Shown here piece by piece: positions 11,412-22,195 of a stretch of DNA of 64,000 nt. The notes below the pieces were generated by a model. That model was not told the DNA's origin. It was given only the letters and a program-made list of their open reading frames with translations, and made no database searches. A program made the position numbers and the translations under genes. Every line of letters starts with the position of its first letter. Position 1 is the stretch's first letter. The stretch is taken from assembly GCF_016859285.1 (NCBI RefSeq), contig NC_053417.1:21158206-21222205 (forward strand). Direction: 5' to 3'. The DNA comes from Xiphias gladius. Its lineage: Eukaryota > Chordata > Actinopteri > Istiophoriformes > Xiphiidae.

Positions 11412-11449
11412 TCAAGGGTCTGACTTGTTTGTGCAAGTCAGACCCTTGA
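11412..11449. repeat. Perfect 16-bp inverted repeat, 6-nt loop
   Basis: Arms 11412-11427 (TCAAGGGTCTGACTTG) and 11434-11449 pair perfectly around TTTGTG. Intergenic between prim1 and rnd1. Flanks are not repetitive to the eye. Confidence 0.9.
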
Positions 11450-12736
11450 ATTTCCCTTCTGTTTTTTTACAGCGCCAACACAAAAGACATATCCGAGTTC
11501 AATCAATGAAGTTTTTCTGGCGAGTAATATATGTATTGTTTTGAATTGAGAAAGTTTAGGCCTGTTTATTAGTTTGTAAAGCCTATGGGTTTTAGGACAG
11601 AAAAGGGGCCATATCTTGTTCCTTAAACTAAGCTCAAGAACTTGAAAAAAGCTAAAATAAATGAGTAGATGGTAAACTATACTTATCTTGCAGCTGATTG
11701 AAGGACATTAATATACCATTGTCAAAGAGACTGGTCACTTCTCTTATTCTCCTACCATGCCAAAGTTTAAATGTATCATCAATAGAACAAAGAGAAAGAC
11801 AAGGATTTCTCTACCGTGACGTAAAAGAAGACAGGGATTCATTATGACAGACTGAGTTATAAACCGTTTGTAGCTCAGTGTTTGGAAAGTCATACATAAT
11901 TATACAGTAAGCCCACTAAGAGGGAGAAATGGAGCATGAGGGAAGGAAGCATTAAGTGAAAGTAGTGTTTTTATCCCAGTGGTGTATTGTTCAGGTGCGT
12001 GGAAGGGAGGGAACAGAGCACAAAATTTGAAATTTCAATGAAGCAAGACAGAGGGACGCAGTTTACCTTGTTTTTCTCTGCACCAGGCAGCAGGTGCAAT
12101 CGATGTCCCCATCCAGAGTTTCATGCTATACATTAATGGCATCAAAGAGCCCTCTGTGACAGTCGAGCAGTTGTTTCCATTTATGTTCAGCACAACACGC
12201 CATGCTCCACCTCCTCTCCAAATGGCTTACACTCTTGAGTTCTCTGTTATACTTCAGATTGATGAAGCCATCTGTCAGGTATTTGGGGTTGGCAGGCAGC
12301 GCTTGGCCCTGTATGCTGCATGCTTGCACACGTGTTGTGTAAACATATGTAACGTCCGTCATATGTTTAATGTAAGAAATAACTGCGTGCACCCTCACAT
12401 GGCTGTATCCCACAGCTGGTTTGACGGATAAACACACTAAAATACGTATGAGAGAAACATTTAGACATCATTTAGGGCATATTCTGATAAGGTGGATTTC
12501 TGTGTATTGTCATGCTTTGAACCTTTTCATAGACATTGTCAATTTCAGCCAGTTCATCACTTGATCAAGATGACCTCTGAACTTAGATACTACAAGGCTT
12601 TGAGGTCATAAAACTTCAAAAACATGTAAAGAGGATACTATGACTAGCACACACAGCCAGCGGTACAACTGACACAAGTCAGATAACAGATGAGGTACTT
12701 TCTGATTACTTCTGGTTTCACTGCATGTTGCACAAA

Positions 12737-12738
<2 letters not shown>
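11450..12738. other. Intergenic, no gene seen
   Basis: No recognisable coding exon, RNA gene or element. About 100-codon ORFs overlap each other on both strands at 12123-12437 but resemble no protein I know and lack splice context. Confidence 0.45.

Positions 12739-12773
<35 letters not shown>
12739..12773. repeat. (AC)n microsatellite
   Basis: About 17 uninterrupted AC dinucleotides. Intergenic. Confidence 0.97.
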
Positions 12774-12777
<4 letters not shown>

Positions 12778-13007
12778 GCTGGCAGAAGAGGAAAAGCAAT
12801 TGCTAATACCATGAACATTAATCAGAGTTTCCTGCGAGGTTGTTAAAAAAATAACTTTGTGAATGTTTGTTTTGTTTCAACTAAATCTAATTTAGGCCTA
12901 TTGCCAAATACACGTCAAGTTTTCCACGAAGACCATATGAGAAGGCAAAAATCCCCTGAAACTTCACTGCTTTCACACTGTCATTGACTTCTTAGTGTTT
13001 TACTTAG

Positions 13008-13850
13008 ATGAGTAGTTCAACATTCTAGGAATACACTTATTTGCGCTGTTGCAGAGAGCTAGATGAGAAGATCGATACTACTCCCACATCATTCCAGAAG
13101 ACCGTTAGCTTAGCTTAGCACAAAGACTGAAAACAGGGGGAAAGAGCTAGCCTGGTTCTGTTCAAATGTAAAGAAATTCTGCCTCCGAGCACCACTAAAC
13201 CTCAGTAAGGTTTGGGTTATCCTAGATCAGAATTATAGGATAGTTTAAATATGGGGACAACGGCACGCATTTTCAGACTTTCTCTCTTGGGAGGCATTAG
13301 TGTTGCACTCGGTTGTTTTTATGACAAGCGAGAGAAATAGTTGTGTCAAGAATGAAGAAAGAGAGAGAAGACGTTCACACTTCGGCTCCTTTCTCACCTC
13401 CAAAAAGCTGGCGATTCATGGCGCAAAGATCACTGGTTTTCGGGAAAATTACAGAAATGATCGGCCACAGACTTCACCTAATCCAATGTCGGAAAGATAC
13501 GGGGGTAGGGGGGTTTCTTGAGCTATTCGACCATCTGACAAGCAGTTCTGAAGGAGCGTAATGGCCGCTTAATGAAAATGTTATATCTCGTTTGTTTAAT
13601 TCATGAAGAAAAAAAGCGGATTGAAGAGACGTAATACATTCCTGGAGAAGGCCACAAATAGTTGTTTTTACATCAATTAAGATCAAATAAGCAAGGTATA
13701 ACACTTTGATTAGTGAGCTTTAGAGGTGCTGATAGGCTGATTTTTAAACCTTTGGATAGAGCCAGGCTGGCTGTGCCCCCCTGCTTCCAGTCTTTATTCT
13801 AAGCTAAGATGTTGGCTGTAGTTTAATATTTCCTGTAAAGATCTGAGAGT
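13008..13850. repeat. Broken cluster of 'TTAGCTTAGC' repeat fragments
   Basis: A plus-oriented left part (13008-13200, with GAGCTAGATGAGAAGATCGA and TTAGCTTAGCTTAGCACAAAG) is followed by about 360 bases of other sequence. Then come a plus-oriented scrap (TTATATCTCGTTTGTTTAAT, 13580-13599) and a reverse copy (about 13700-13850, GAGCTTTAGAGGTGCTGATAG to TTCTAAGCTAAGATG). At least two insertions or a rearrangement are needed to explain it. Confidence 0.6.
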
Positions 13851-14051
13851 GATATTGAACTTCTCAGCCAAATAAAAAAACAAAAAAACAAAAAACAAAA
13901 ACGTGTGCAACCACCTAACAAGAACAGGAACAAGGATGTGGAATACATCGCACACCTTGCGTCTACGCGGATGTGGAAGCCATGAATTGGCCTTATTCCT
14001 TTAACATATGTGGCAATAAATACCACTGTGGACAGGTCTGGTCCTCGTTTT

Positions 14052-14054
<3 letters not shown>

Positions 14055-14109
<55 letters not shown>

Positions 14110-14128
14110 ACGCGCGCGTGTGTGTGTG
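14055..14128. repeat. Alternating pyrimidine-purine (TG)n tract with CGTACGCGCGCG core
   Basis: Seventy-four bases alternate strictly between pyrimidine and purine: a long TG run, then CGTACGCGCGCG, then TG again. Such tracts, above all with CG steps, are classic Z-DNA formers. It lies about 360 bases upstream of the rnd1 TATA-like box. Confidence 0.95.
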
Positions 14129-14263
14129 ACTTTATGAGTTTCCGCAGTCTGCAAGGAGTTTACATTCTACAATTAAAAACCTACACATGCTAGGTATTGC
14201 ATAATCTGCTTCCATCCACTACTTTTGACTGAATAATTGAATATATGAAATATAAACAATGCC

Positions 14264-14293
<30 letters not shown>
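14264..14293. repeat. (AAT)n microsatellite
   Basis: About ten ATA/AAT trinucleotides, followed by a short A run. Upstream flank of rnd1. Confidence 0.95.
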
Positions 14294-14295
<2 letters not shown>

Positions 14296-14430
14296 TTGAA
14301 AAAAAAAAACTTCTCTGTGTCTTCTGGTCGCAATGTTCGGCCTGAGGTATAAGCGTGGCTTAGGTGGTGCATCGAGGGGACGCGTGATTTGAATCTTTCA
14401 GAAAACCTGGCTACAGCCCTGCAGCTCTGG

Positions 14431-14515
14431 CCTCCTCGTCCTCCTCCTCCTCCTCCTCCTGCTCTTCCTCATTGGCGCGACATTATAAAGCCCCGCAGTG
14501 ACTGCTGCGCCGCCT
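14431..14515 (+). promoter_or_regulatory. rnd1 core promoter
   Basis: A polypyrimidine CCTCCTC-type stretch (14431-14470) is followed by an inverted CCAAT box (ATTGG, 14471-14475) and a TATA-like TATAAAG at 14484-14490. That predicts a start near 14515 and a 5' UTR of about 115 bases, in line with a regulated, rapidly induced gene. Motif-based only. Confidence 0.5.
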
Positions 14516-14630
14516 CACTCACTGACGGACCGACCGAGCAGTGGGGCGGACTAAAAGCCGGTCGCCAGAAGGACCCGCGTTATTGTTTTCCAGTCCTGTT
14601 CCTTTTGACAGTCTTTCCCTCGTCCCCACC

Positions 14631-17434
14631 ATGAAGGAAAGAAGACTCGCGCAGCCTTTTGTGGCGAGGTGTAAACTAGTGCTGGTTGGAGATGTCCAAT
14701 GCGGGAAAACGGCGATGTTACAAGTCTTGGCCAAGGACTGCTATCCAGAGGTATGAGATTTCTCCACAGATTTAATGTCTGGAGTTGTTCTAGCGTCAGT
14801 TGATGATTTATTTCGTCCGTGAGTAAGAATAAATATTCCCTTTAATACTCCTACAAGGACTTCAGAGCTTAACGTTTTCCTGCCCTTGTACTTCTTGGGG
14901 GTTTCCAGTACTGTGTAGGTCAGTGCTACTGACTTTGAATTTATTTACATCCTGTTGGTAATATACATAGTATTTAAATATATAGGATTGTATATATATT
15001 AACTCCCGTGGTACCATCAATGCTGCGCAACCTATAGAATTATTGGATTGGCACATGCTAAATGTTTAGTAAAGATTATTTCCGCACACGAAGCTTTGTG
15101 ACCTAGACAGGTTTACATAAAATACCTCCAGACTGGCAATAACGCCTGTGTAAAGTAAGTGATATACTGTAGGTTGATATTTGTTGAGCACTGCTGAAAC
15201 CAATGAATTGATCGGTTTGGATTATTGATTTATTGTGTCAGTCACTTAAAAATAACTGCCTCACAAATGTAAAGATCTGTTTGTCTTTTGTTTTATATAA
15301 TTAAATATTTCATACTTTTTGATGTTGGTTAGACTTGGTACGTCCATTACTGGTAACATGTGGTGGGCATTTGTTCTTCATACTAAATAATAAGTAAGTT
15401 AATGATTTTCCATGTGGATTTGCGATTTTAAAAACACAAGTTAAAAACGCTCCCTAAGTCCTTCTTTAATTGTCGATTTCTAGACTTATGTACCTACTGT
15501 GTTTGAGAACTACACAGCCTGCCTGCAGCTTGAAGACCAGCGAGTTGAGCTCAGCCTCTGGGACACATCAGGTGAGGATTATGCTTTTTTTTTTTCTTTT
15601 TTTTTTTAACTTGCCTACAGTTAAATAAAACTGAATGTTTTTACCCACGGATATTTTATAAGCCACCCAATCTGTCATGGTCAATGTTTTGCGTTTGAGC
15701 AATGAGTTAAGGAGTCAGTTTCAGTACTGTATTCACAGGTTGATTTGTGGAACGTGTTTACCCTCCCAACAACACAGTCAGCCTGGAGTCGGGTAACAAC
15801 TGTAAATGAAGCCTCCTCTCGCCCATTGTTTTACTTACAGTGTTGTTGCTGTTTACCCAGGCGTCACTATCTGTCAGTCCTGTTTTGAAGCAGTTAAGCA
15901 GCTTTTCACTAGTGTGAAATCTGGTGAGAGATCTTCCTTGGAAAAGTGGCGCAGGAAACGAATGACAGACCTGAGCAGCAAACCCTGCCTGGCTCACTCA
16001 GAGGACAACCAGGGGCCCAAAATACACAGTTTAGCGCATGGAATCCTCCAAATGATTGAATGAGCCAAATCTAGATTAGTAAAAGACACCAAAGACAAAT
16101 AGGGACCCCGGTTTGAGAAACATAACCAAGATATTAACAGGAAGATCCCTAAGAAAATAAATTAAACACACACTAAATGCTAAATCAAACTTAATACTAA
16201 TTTTCAATTCCCCCCATAATTATATATGGGCCCTGAGATATATATTAACCATTCCAGTCTGATCTGTAAGATTTTGATAATGAAACTGTTATTACAGTAT
16301 TATCGGTGCTTTGAGCAGTTTGTGTTATTGTTAATTCAGCTAGGGCTGCAACTGATGATTATTTTCATCATTGATTAATCTGGCGATTTAATCAACTGAT
16401 TAATTATTTTATCTATAAAATGTCAGAAAGCTGTGTAAACTACCCATTATAATTTGTTAAAGGCTCAGATCTTTACTGATCTTTATAATGGCTGTGAAGT
16501 TTAATTTGGCAGAGTTCAGGCACAGTACATGGTAGTCTGTTTGTCCCGTATGCAGACGGATCAGGGAGCTAACCTGCTGAATGGGTAAACTGTTTTTACA
16601 ATCAGTAAAACAGCTGCAGGGATGATGGTCTCCTGATGCTCCTGACCTCTGACCTCTATGTGGAATAAGTCAAGTTATCAAAAAGAGAGTCATACATTGT
16701 GTTCAAGAAAGTTGTTGTTTTTTTTTAAACTCTACAAAAAACTCTTATAACAAAGGTTTAAACAAAAGTAGGTGAATAATTTGTGACACAAATCAGACAC
16801 ATTTCTCAGCCAGCTCTGTCATCGATACTGTACATACTAGAGCGGAAAAGATTAATTGATCACTATTTTGATTTACCTTTCAAGTAGAAATGCAAAGAAT
16901 TTGCTGGTTCCAGCTTCTTAAACGTGAGGATTTGATACCTCTCTCTGTTTTCTTTGATTTCAAACTGAATATCCTGGAATTTTGGACTGTTGGTCAAACA
17001 AATCATGACATCTGAAGACATCACCATGACCATTTTTTGAAACTAAAGATAGATTATGTACAGATAGTTATGTACAGTTCAGAGAGCCATTAGTGTCTCT
17101 CCTCCTTTTGGATTTTGGATCCAAAATGTCTAAAGTGTTTGTGGCCGTTTTTAGTTGCTGTCTTGAAAATCTGTTGTGAGCTGCGTGGATAGGTTAATAG
17201 CAGTGGCCTACTGACACAATGACTTTAAACATACAGAAAAATTATGTAAATAGGATCAATAGGAAAAGCCACCCGCTGCAGTATAGATTTCTTTCATAAC
17301 AGCACTGGATGAAGCTTTGCGCCCAGAGGAAGTTGAGCTGTGCCAGTTGGCGTGCAGAGGGGTTCTTTCACAGGGGAGAGGGGGATGCCTCGTCCATGCA
17401 GGGGGTGGAAGTCTGTAAGAGTGTGGGCAAGTGT

Positions 17435-17520
<86 letters not shown>

Positions 17521-17806
17521 TGTCTCACTATGTGTACAATTGTGTGTGTATGCCATACCTTTGCTGTGAACAGAAGGCACAAGAGAGGGATACTGAGAGA
17601 AAAGATATGCATGACCTCCTCACTGCCTTATGGTGTGTGCTGCCTAAAAGAGGTCTTACGTAACTGAAACCAGCACTGAACTAATGTAGGTTTGTCTGTT
17701 TATCTCCCACGGAGTAAAAACTTTCTGGACAGTCAGCCTTTTCCAGAGGAAACATTGCATAATATGAATTTACATTTGCAATATACACACACACACACAA
17801 ACACAC

Positions 17807-17865
<59 letters not shown>

Positions 17866-18503
17866 GATGTCACTCTTTATTTTTGTTTTTCATCCTCCTC
17901 CTTCATTATCTCTATTTATAGCATTGCTCCAGGTGTCTAGGCCTGCAACTAATGATTATTTTCAGAATTGATGAATCTGCTAATCTATCTCCTCAATAAA
18001 TCATTTTGCTTACAAAATGTTACAGAAAATGTCACTCACTACTTCTCAGGGTCCAAAGTGACATTCTTAAATTGCTTGTTGTATCCAACCGAAAGTCCAA
18101 AACCAAAAGATTTTTTTTATTCACTATCGTTTGTGACAAAGAAAAGGAGAAAATGCTCACATTTGAAAAGCTACAAAGAGAGAATGTTTAGCATTTTTGC
18201 TTGAAAAATGACTGAAATGATGAATCAATTATCAATTATCGGACTAATCAATAAAAAACATAATTGTTAATTGAAGCCTAATCGATTCAATGTGTGCCAT
18301 AGGCTTTTTCATAGTAAAAAGGCTCAGAAGGATATATTTGAGTTTATCTTGCATCTTTTTTGAAGACATGGACGGTTCTTTCTTTCTTTTGGCGTAAGAC
18401 GAGGGTTCCAACTTCCATTCGCTTTCATTCTTTGACAGAAGAGAAGACAGTTTCAGCACATCAGCTATTGTTTTTCTCAATTGAAAGGGCTGCGTGTTTG
18501 TGC

Positions 18504-18549
<46 letters not shown>

Positions 18550-21500
18550 TGTGTGTCTGTGTGTGTTTGCTTTGTGTGTTTGTGTGTCCAGGCAGGGTGC
18601 TGCTAATGTGTGGGAGTTGGTAGGTGCTAGAAGTTGTGTCCTCTTTAAATCTCTCTACTTTCTCTTTCTCAGTCCTTACATCACCCTGGGTAGTTATGTG
18701 ATGGGCGCTTTGATTCCCGCTAAAAGAAATGTTATTGATAGATTGTAGTTGTATAAGTTGTCCTACTTTGCAGAGTTAAATCAAAGATTCAGAGAAACTG
18801 AATAAGCCAGAAGGGCTCTCTGAACAGTAATGCTTTTTGATGGTAATATTATATTAAAAAATAAAATATTCATAAATGTCTCAAGAGACCACCAGATTCA
18901 TCGAGACAGCATGATTGTTAGTTAATTCCAGTTGAAGCTTATTAGAAGTATCTATTCCTGGTATAATTACATTCTCTTATATTTGCAACGAAAGCTTCTG
19001 GCTCACATGTGGCCCCCCAAGGACAGGAGTAGGAAATTAAATCTTAGTGTTGGTGTGTGGGGAGTGATTAGGTGGCAGAGCGAAGACAATAGAGAGCGGA
19101 CATCCTGTCAGTCTGTTTTTAGCAAGGGAGCCTTCCTGAGAGTTAAAAAAAGTTCTACATATACTGTAGATGTGCTGTTTATGGAAATGGAAGCAAAATA
19201 TGTTTCCTTCACAACATAATTCGCATTCTTGTAACTAAGGTGTCATATTTATGTAACAAGAATCAGGGTAGACTGCCTGAGTGACGAGACGAATAGTGAA
19301 TGTTATCTTGCAGAGGATTAGTTTAATAATGCCTCTGTAGTGTAAGTGGGGGTTGAAAATGACGGAAAAGTTACTAATAGTTAATAAAGGCATTGTTTTA
19401 AAGCAACAACACAGCAACATTAATGAGTTTGTGCTCAACTCCTGTCTCTAATTAGTGTGACTGCACCAGGCCGCACAAAGCTGATGCAACATGCATTTGC
19501 ACCCAAATATGGGTGACATATGAACATCCAACAATTTTATAACATTTCAGGGTCTATCCATCTGTAACAAAATCCACCTACCAGCATCTCTAAAGCTCAC
19601 CAATTAACACGTAGGACATATCCCGCTGTGAAACGCCTAATTGTCACTGCGGGTTTTGTTACGATTGGACAGAGCAGGGCTAGCTGTTTCCCCCTGATTT
19701 CAGTCTTTGTGCTAAGCTAAGCTAATTGGCTCCTCGCTGTCAATGTTCTCTTCTAACTGTTACCAGAAAGTGAATAAGCATCTACTTTAAAAAGAATAGT
19801 TTTCATTGATCTAGCTATCTTTTATATGAATATAGAGCAGAGACAGAGACTTAATTTAACAGACATAGATTAAGATTGCTTAATGTTGCTCAGACATAGT
19901 GTCTGTATTTTGCACTTTATCATGGAAAAATTCTGGAAAAGAGTGTCCTATGATGATAATTTACCCTCTTGGGACATCTGGTAGTTTTTTCATTCATTCA
20001 AAAGTTTGGTAAATAAAGTTCGATATTGACTAATAATGGAAAGACATGACTGGTACAGAGTTACACTGCCCGTGACTCAGTGAGTTAGTTTACTTATCTG
20101 GAAAAAATCCTCTCAGCGGGAAGGCATCCAGCGTAGTTAAATTATTTGCTCTCATATCAGTTTGGCAGGGGTGTATGTGTCTGGTTGTGTTTGTACTGTG
20201 TGTATGTGAGGAGGATGATTTGTAAAGAACTTTATAATAGTGTCAGCTGGACTCAGACCATAGAAAGACACACTTTACACGTTTATAATTCTGCTCGCTG
20301 ACAATGGGAAAACTAAAGGTTTTTAATTTTCAAAGATTTTGTTTCAAGTTGAGCGTCAGGCTTCCTAAACTCCATGTTTACAAAATCGAAACTTTACTCT
20401 GTCTCTGTTCTGTCCTTGTAGGTTCTCCATACTACGACAACGTCAGGCCCCTCTGCTACAGTGACTCAGATGCAGTGCTCTTATGCTTTGACATCAGCCG
20501 ACCAGACACAGTAGACAGTGCACTGAAGAAGGTATGGGCAGCTGAAATGTGAACATGACACGATGACAACACTGCAGTGTTACGGCTTCATTTTAGACCA
20601 GGTCTACATTAAGTCATCTAAAGTCATCTGAGTCATCTAAGTTTTGTGTGAAAACAAATTTGCGTCCACATTAGTGTTTCCACGTTGTTTTTGTAGGGGG
20701 ATCTGTCCACAGTGAAATGCCTGAACAATATGAACGCAGTCAAATCTCCTCCTCTTCATTCTCTGCTATGTTGGCAAACAACAAAAACTGCATCAAACCC
20801 TACATCTAGTAAGGAGTGGGACAGACAGCTGGCTGATAAAATCATTATTTCATAGTTGGGGGCGTCGTCTGACAAATTCAATCAAGGATTAATAGAGATT
20901 AATCACAATAGCTGTGCTGTATCAACGACTATATCAACATTTAAAATGCTTGATTACAGAAAAAGTTAGGGATGACAGAAAGTTGTCTTTTTTTTTTTGT
21001 TCAGTCTCCTCATGCTCTCTGTGGCCACCTATACTGTGTTTAATGCAGCCAAATTCATTATATGGTAGTTCTCATTTACATATTTTTCTGTTTTTGTTGT
21101 CAGATAAGTGAAAAAGTAGTGATTTAAATGCGGCCGATGAACACTATATGTTAAAAATCAGTCATTCCAGAGCAGCTGCGCTGCGTTGATAGAATCCTTA
21201 TTTTATAATTGTGATGCTGTCTGACAACCAACACAAATCCAGGTTAATGACAACAGCTCTAATGTGTATTCAGCTGTATTGGCATTTAAAATGAACAATC
21301 AGTGAAAGTTAGAGACAACTTAAAGTTGTTTTCGTAACAATGTTGTCACACAACTATGACCCTCACTGGCTGGTTTAGGTCATGGTTGTGACCATGGCTG
21401 TTTATACACTGGCGTTTTCAGATTTACACACTCTGGAACCCATTTTGGAAAAACTCAAATTTGGGGGAGGTTGCTGTTTTAATCTGGACGGGGGGCTGAT

Positions 21501-22195
21501 GGACAGTAAAGATGTGTGTACAAATTTAACCATCATAAAGTGGACATACACTTAATCTAGGTGGTAGTCTCCTTGATCACTAATGGGTGCTCCACCATTT
21601 TCACCCTTTATATGTTACAGTTTCAAGTGACTGTCTGGTGACAGCTCTGTTTATTTTTCTTTGCAGTGGAAAGCAGAGATCCAGGACTTCTGCCCCAGCA
21701 CACGGATCCTGCTAATAGGCTGTAAAACGGACCTGCGCACGGATGTATGCACGCGCATGGAGCTGTCCAATCAGAAACAGAGTCCCATCTCCCATGAACA
21801 GGTTTGTTCCAGGAATACTCTTTCCTCCTTTGTGTGTCTGTTTAGGTCTCCTGTCTAGTCTGGGTACTTGTAGAAATTCCCCTTTGTTTTAATCTACTCT
21901 AGCTCATACTCAGTTTAACATGCGTATATTTAATCCCCTCACATTGTAGGGTTCGTCCATGGCCAAGCAGCTCGGAGCAGAGGCTTACCTGGAGTGCTCA
22001 GCCTTCACATCAGAGAAGAGCATCCACAGTGTTTTCCGTACGGCAGCTGTGGCCTGCATGAACAAACCCCAGCCTGCCAATAAACCCAGCCCCGTCCGTC
22101 GCCTCTCCAAGAGACTCCTCCACCTGCCAAGCAAGACAGAGCTCCTCTCCTCTACCTTTAGCAAGGAGAAGTCAAAGAGCTGCTCCATCATGTGA
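14631..22195 (+). CDS. rnd1: Rho family GTPase Rnd1, 5 coding exons
   Basis: Atypical Rho GTPase that antagonises RhoA, loosens stress fibres and adhesion and acts with plexins in axon repulsion; membrane-bound through its C-terminus. Exons: 14631-14750, 15484-15571, 20422-20531, 21667-21801, 21950-22195; they join in frame to 232 residues, the human length, with near identity through the G domain. P-loop GDVQCGKT (20-27) has Val where Rho has Gly. Switch I is YVPTVFENY (42-50). Switch II is DTSGS (67-71) in place of DTAGQ, lacking the catalytic Gln. GCKTDLR is the base-recognition loop. The basic tail ([10 protein letters not shown]) leads to CSIM (229-232), a farnesylation CAAX box. The ATG follows CCCCACC, a strong initiation context. 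All introns are GT-AG; intron 2 (4.85 kb) is the longest and carries long TG and CA arrays. Confidence 0.97.
16341..16440. repeat. GATTA foldback repeat in rnd1 intron 2
   Basis: Begins CTAGGGCTGCAACTGATGAT and runs through ATTTTCATCATTGATTAATC and TCTATAAAATGTCAGAAAG, the typical 5' part of a small hAT-like or foldback element common in percomorphs. Other copies: 17940-18260, 34398-34685, 40330-40660, 53370-53625, about 54122-54258, 63345-63670 and within 6050-6390. Confidence 0.65.
17431..17518. repeat. Long (TG)n array, rnd1 intron 2
   Basis: Eighty-eight bases of GT with one T interruption at 17441. It is transcribed as a (UG)n run in the rnd1 pre-mRNA. A long CA array lies 270 bases downstream. 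Confidence 0.97.
17784..17862. repeat. Long (AC)n array, rnd1 intron 2
   Basis: About 79 bases of CA with a few AA interruptions near 17799-17808. Complementary in the transcript to the TG arrays at 17431-17518 and 18509-18588. Confidence 0.97.
17940..18260. repeat. GATTA foldback repeat, second copy in rnd1 intron 2
   Basis: Starts GGCCTGCAACTAATGATTAT and closes with ATCGGACTAATCAATAAAAAA-type sequence. The ends are roughly inverted copies, as in the other members. Confidence 0.65.
18509..18588. repeat. Interrupted (TG)n array, rnd1 intron 2
   Basis: Pure TG to about 18548, then TG broken by CT, TT and TTGC interruptions. It is the third dinucleotide array in this intron. Confidence 0.93.
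19553..19790. repeat. 'TTAGCTTAGC' repeat with an inverted internal segment
   Basis: The right-hand part (AACAAAATCCACCTACC..CTCACCAATTAACACG) is in plus orientation, while the adjoining left-hand part (GGACAGAGC..GCTAAGCTAAGC) is in minus orientation. Both parts share the AACAAAA(T/C)CC junction bases. In intron 2 of rnd1. Confidence 0.55.
20590..21540. repeat. Repeat-derived rnd1 intron 3, two partial tandem units
   Basis: About 20830-20990 and 21165-21340 look like diverged copies of one unit (CTGACAA.., TTAATCACAA/TTAATGACAA, CAACAT/GGCAT TTAAAATG, AAAGTTAG). A third relative lies at about 57840-58080 inside the hAT-like element of cacnb3. Non-coding. Confidence 0.5.

Noticed and set aside
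12123-12437. About 100-codon ORFs overlapping on both strands
   Set aside because: Neither strand resembles a protein; mutual shadows in intergenic DNA.
17256-17667. ORFs encoding poly-His-Thr or poly-Cys-Val
   Set aside because: Translations of the TG/CA microsatellite.
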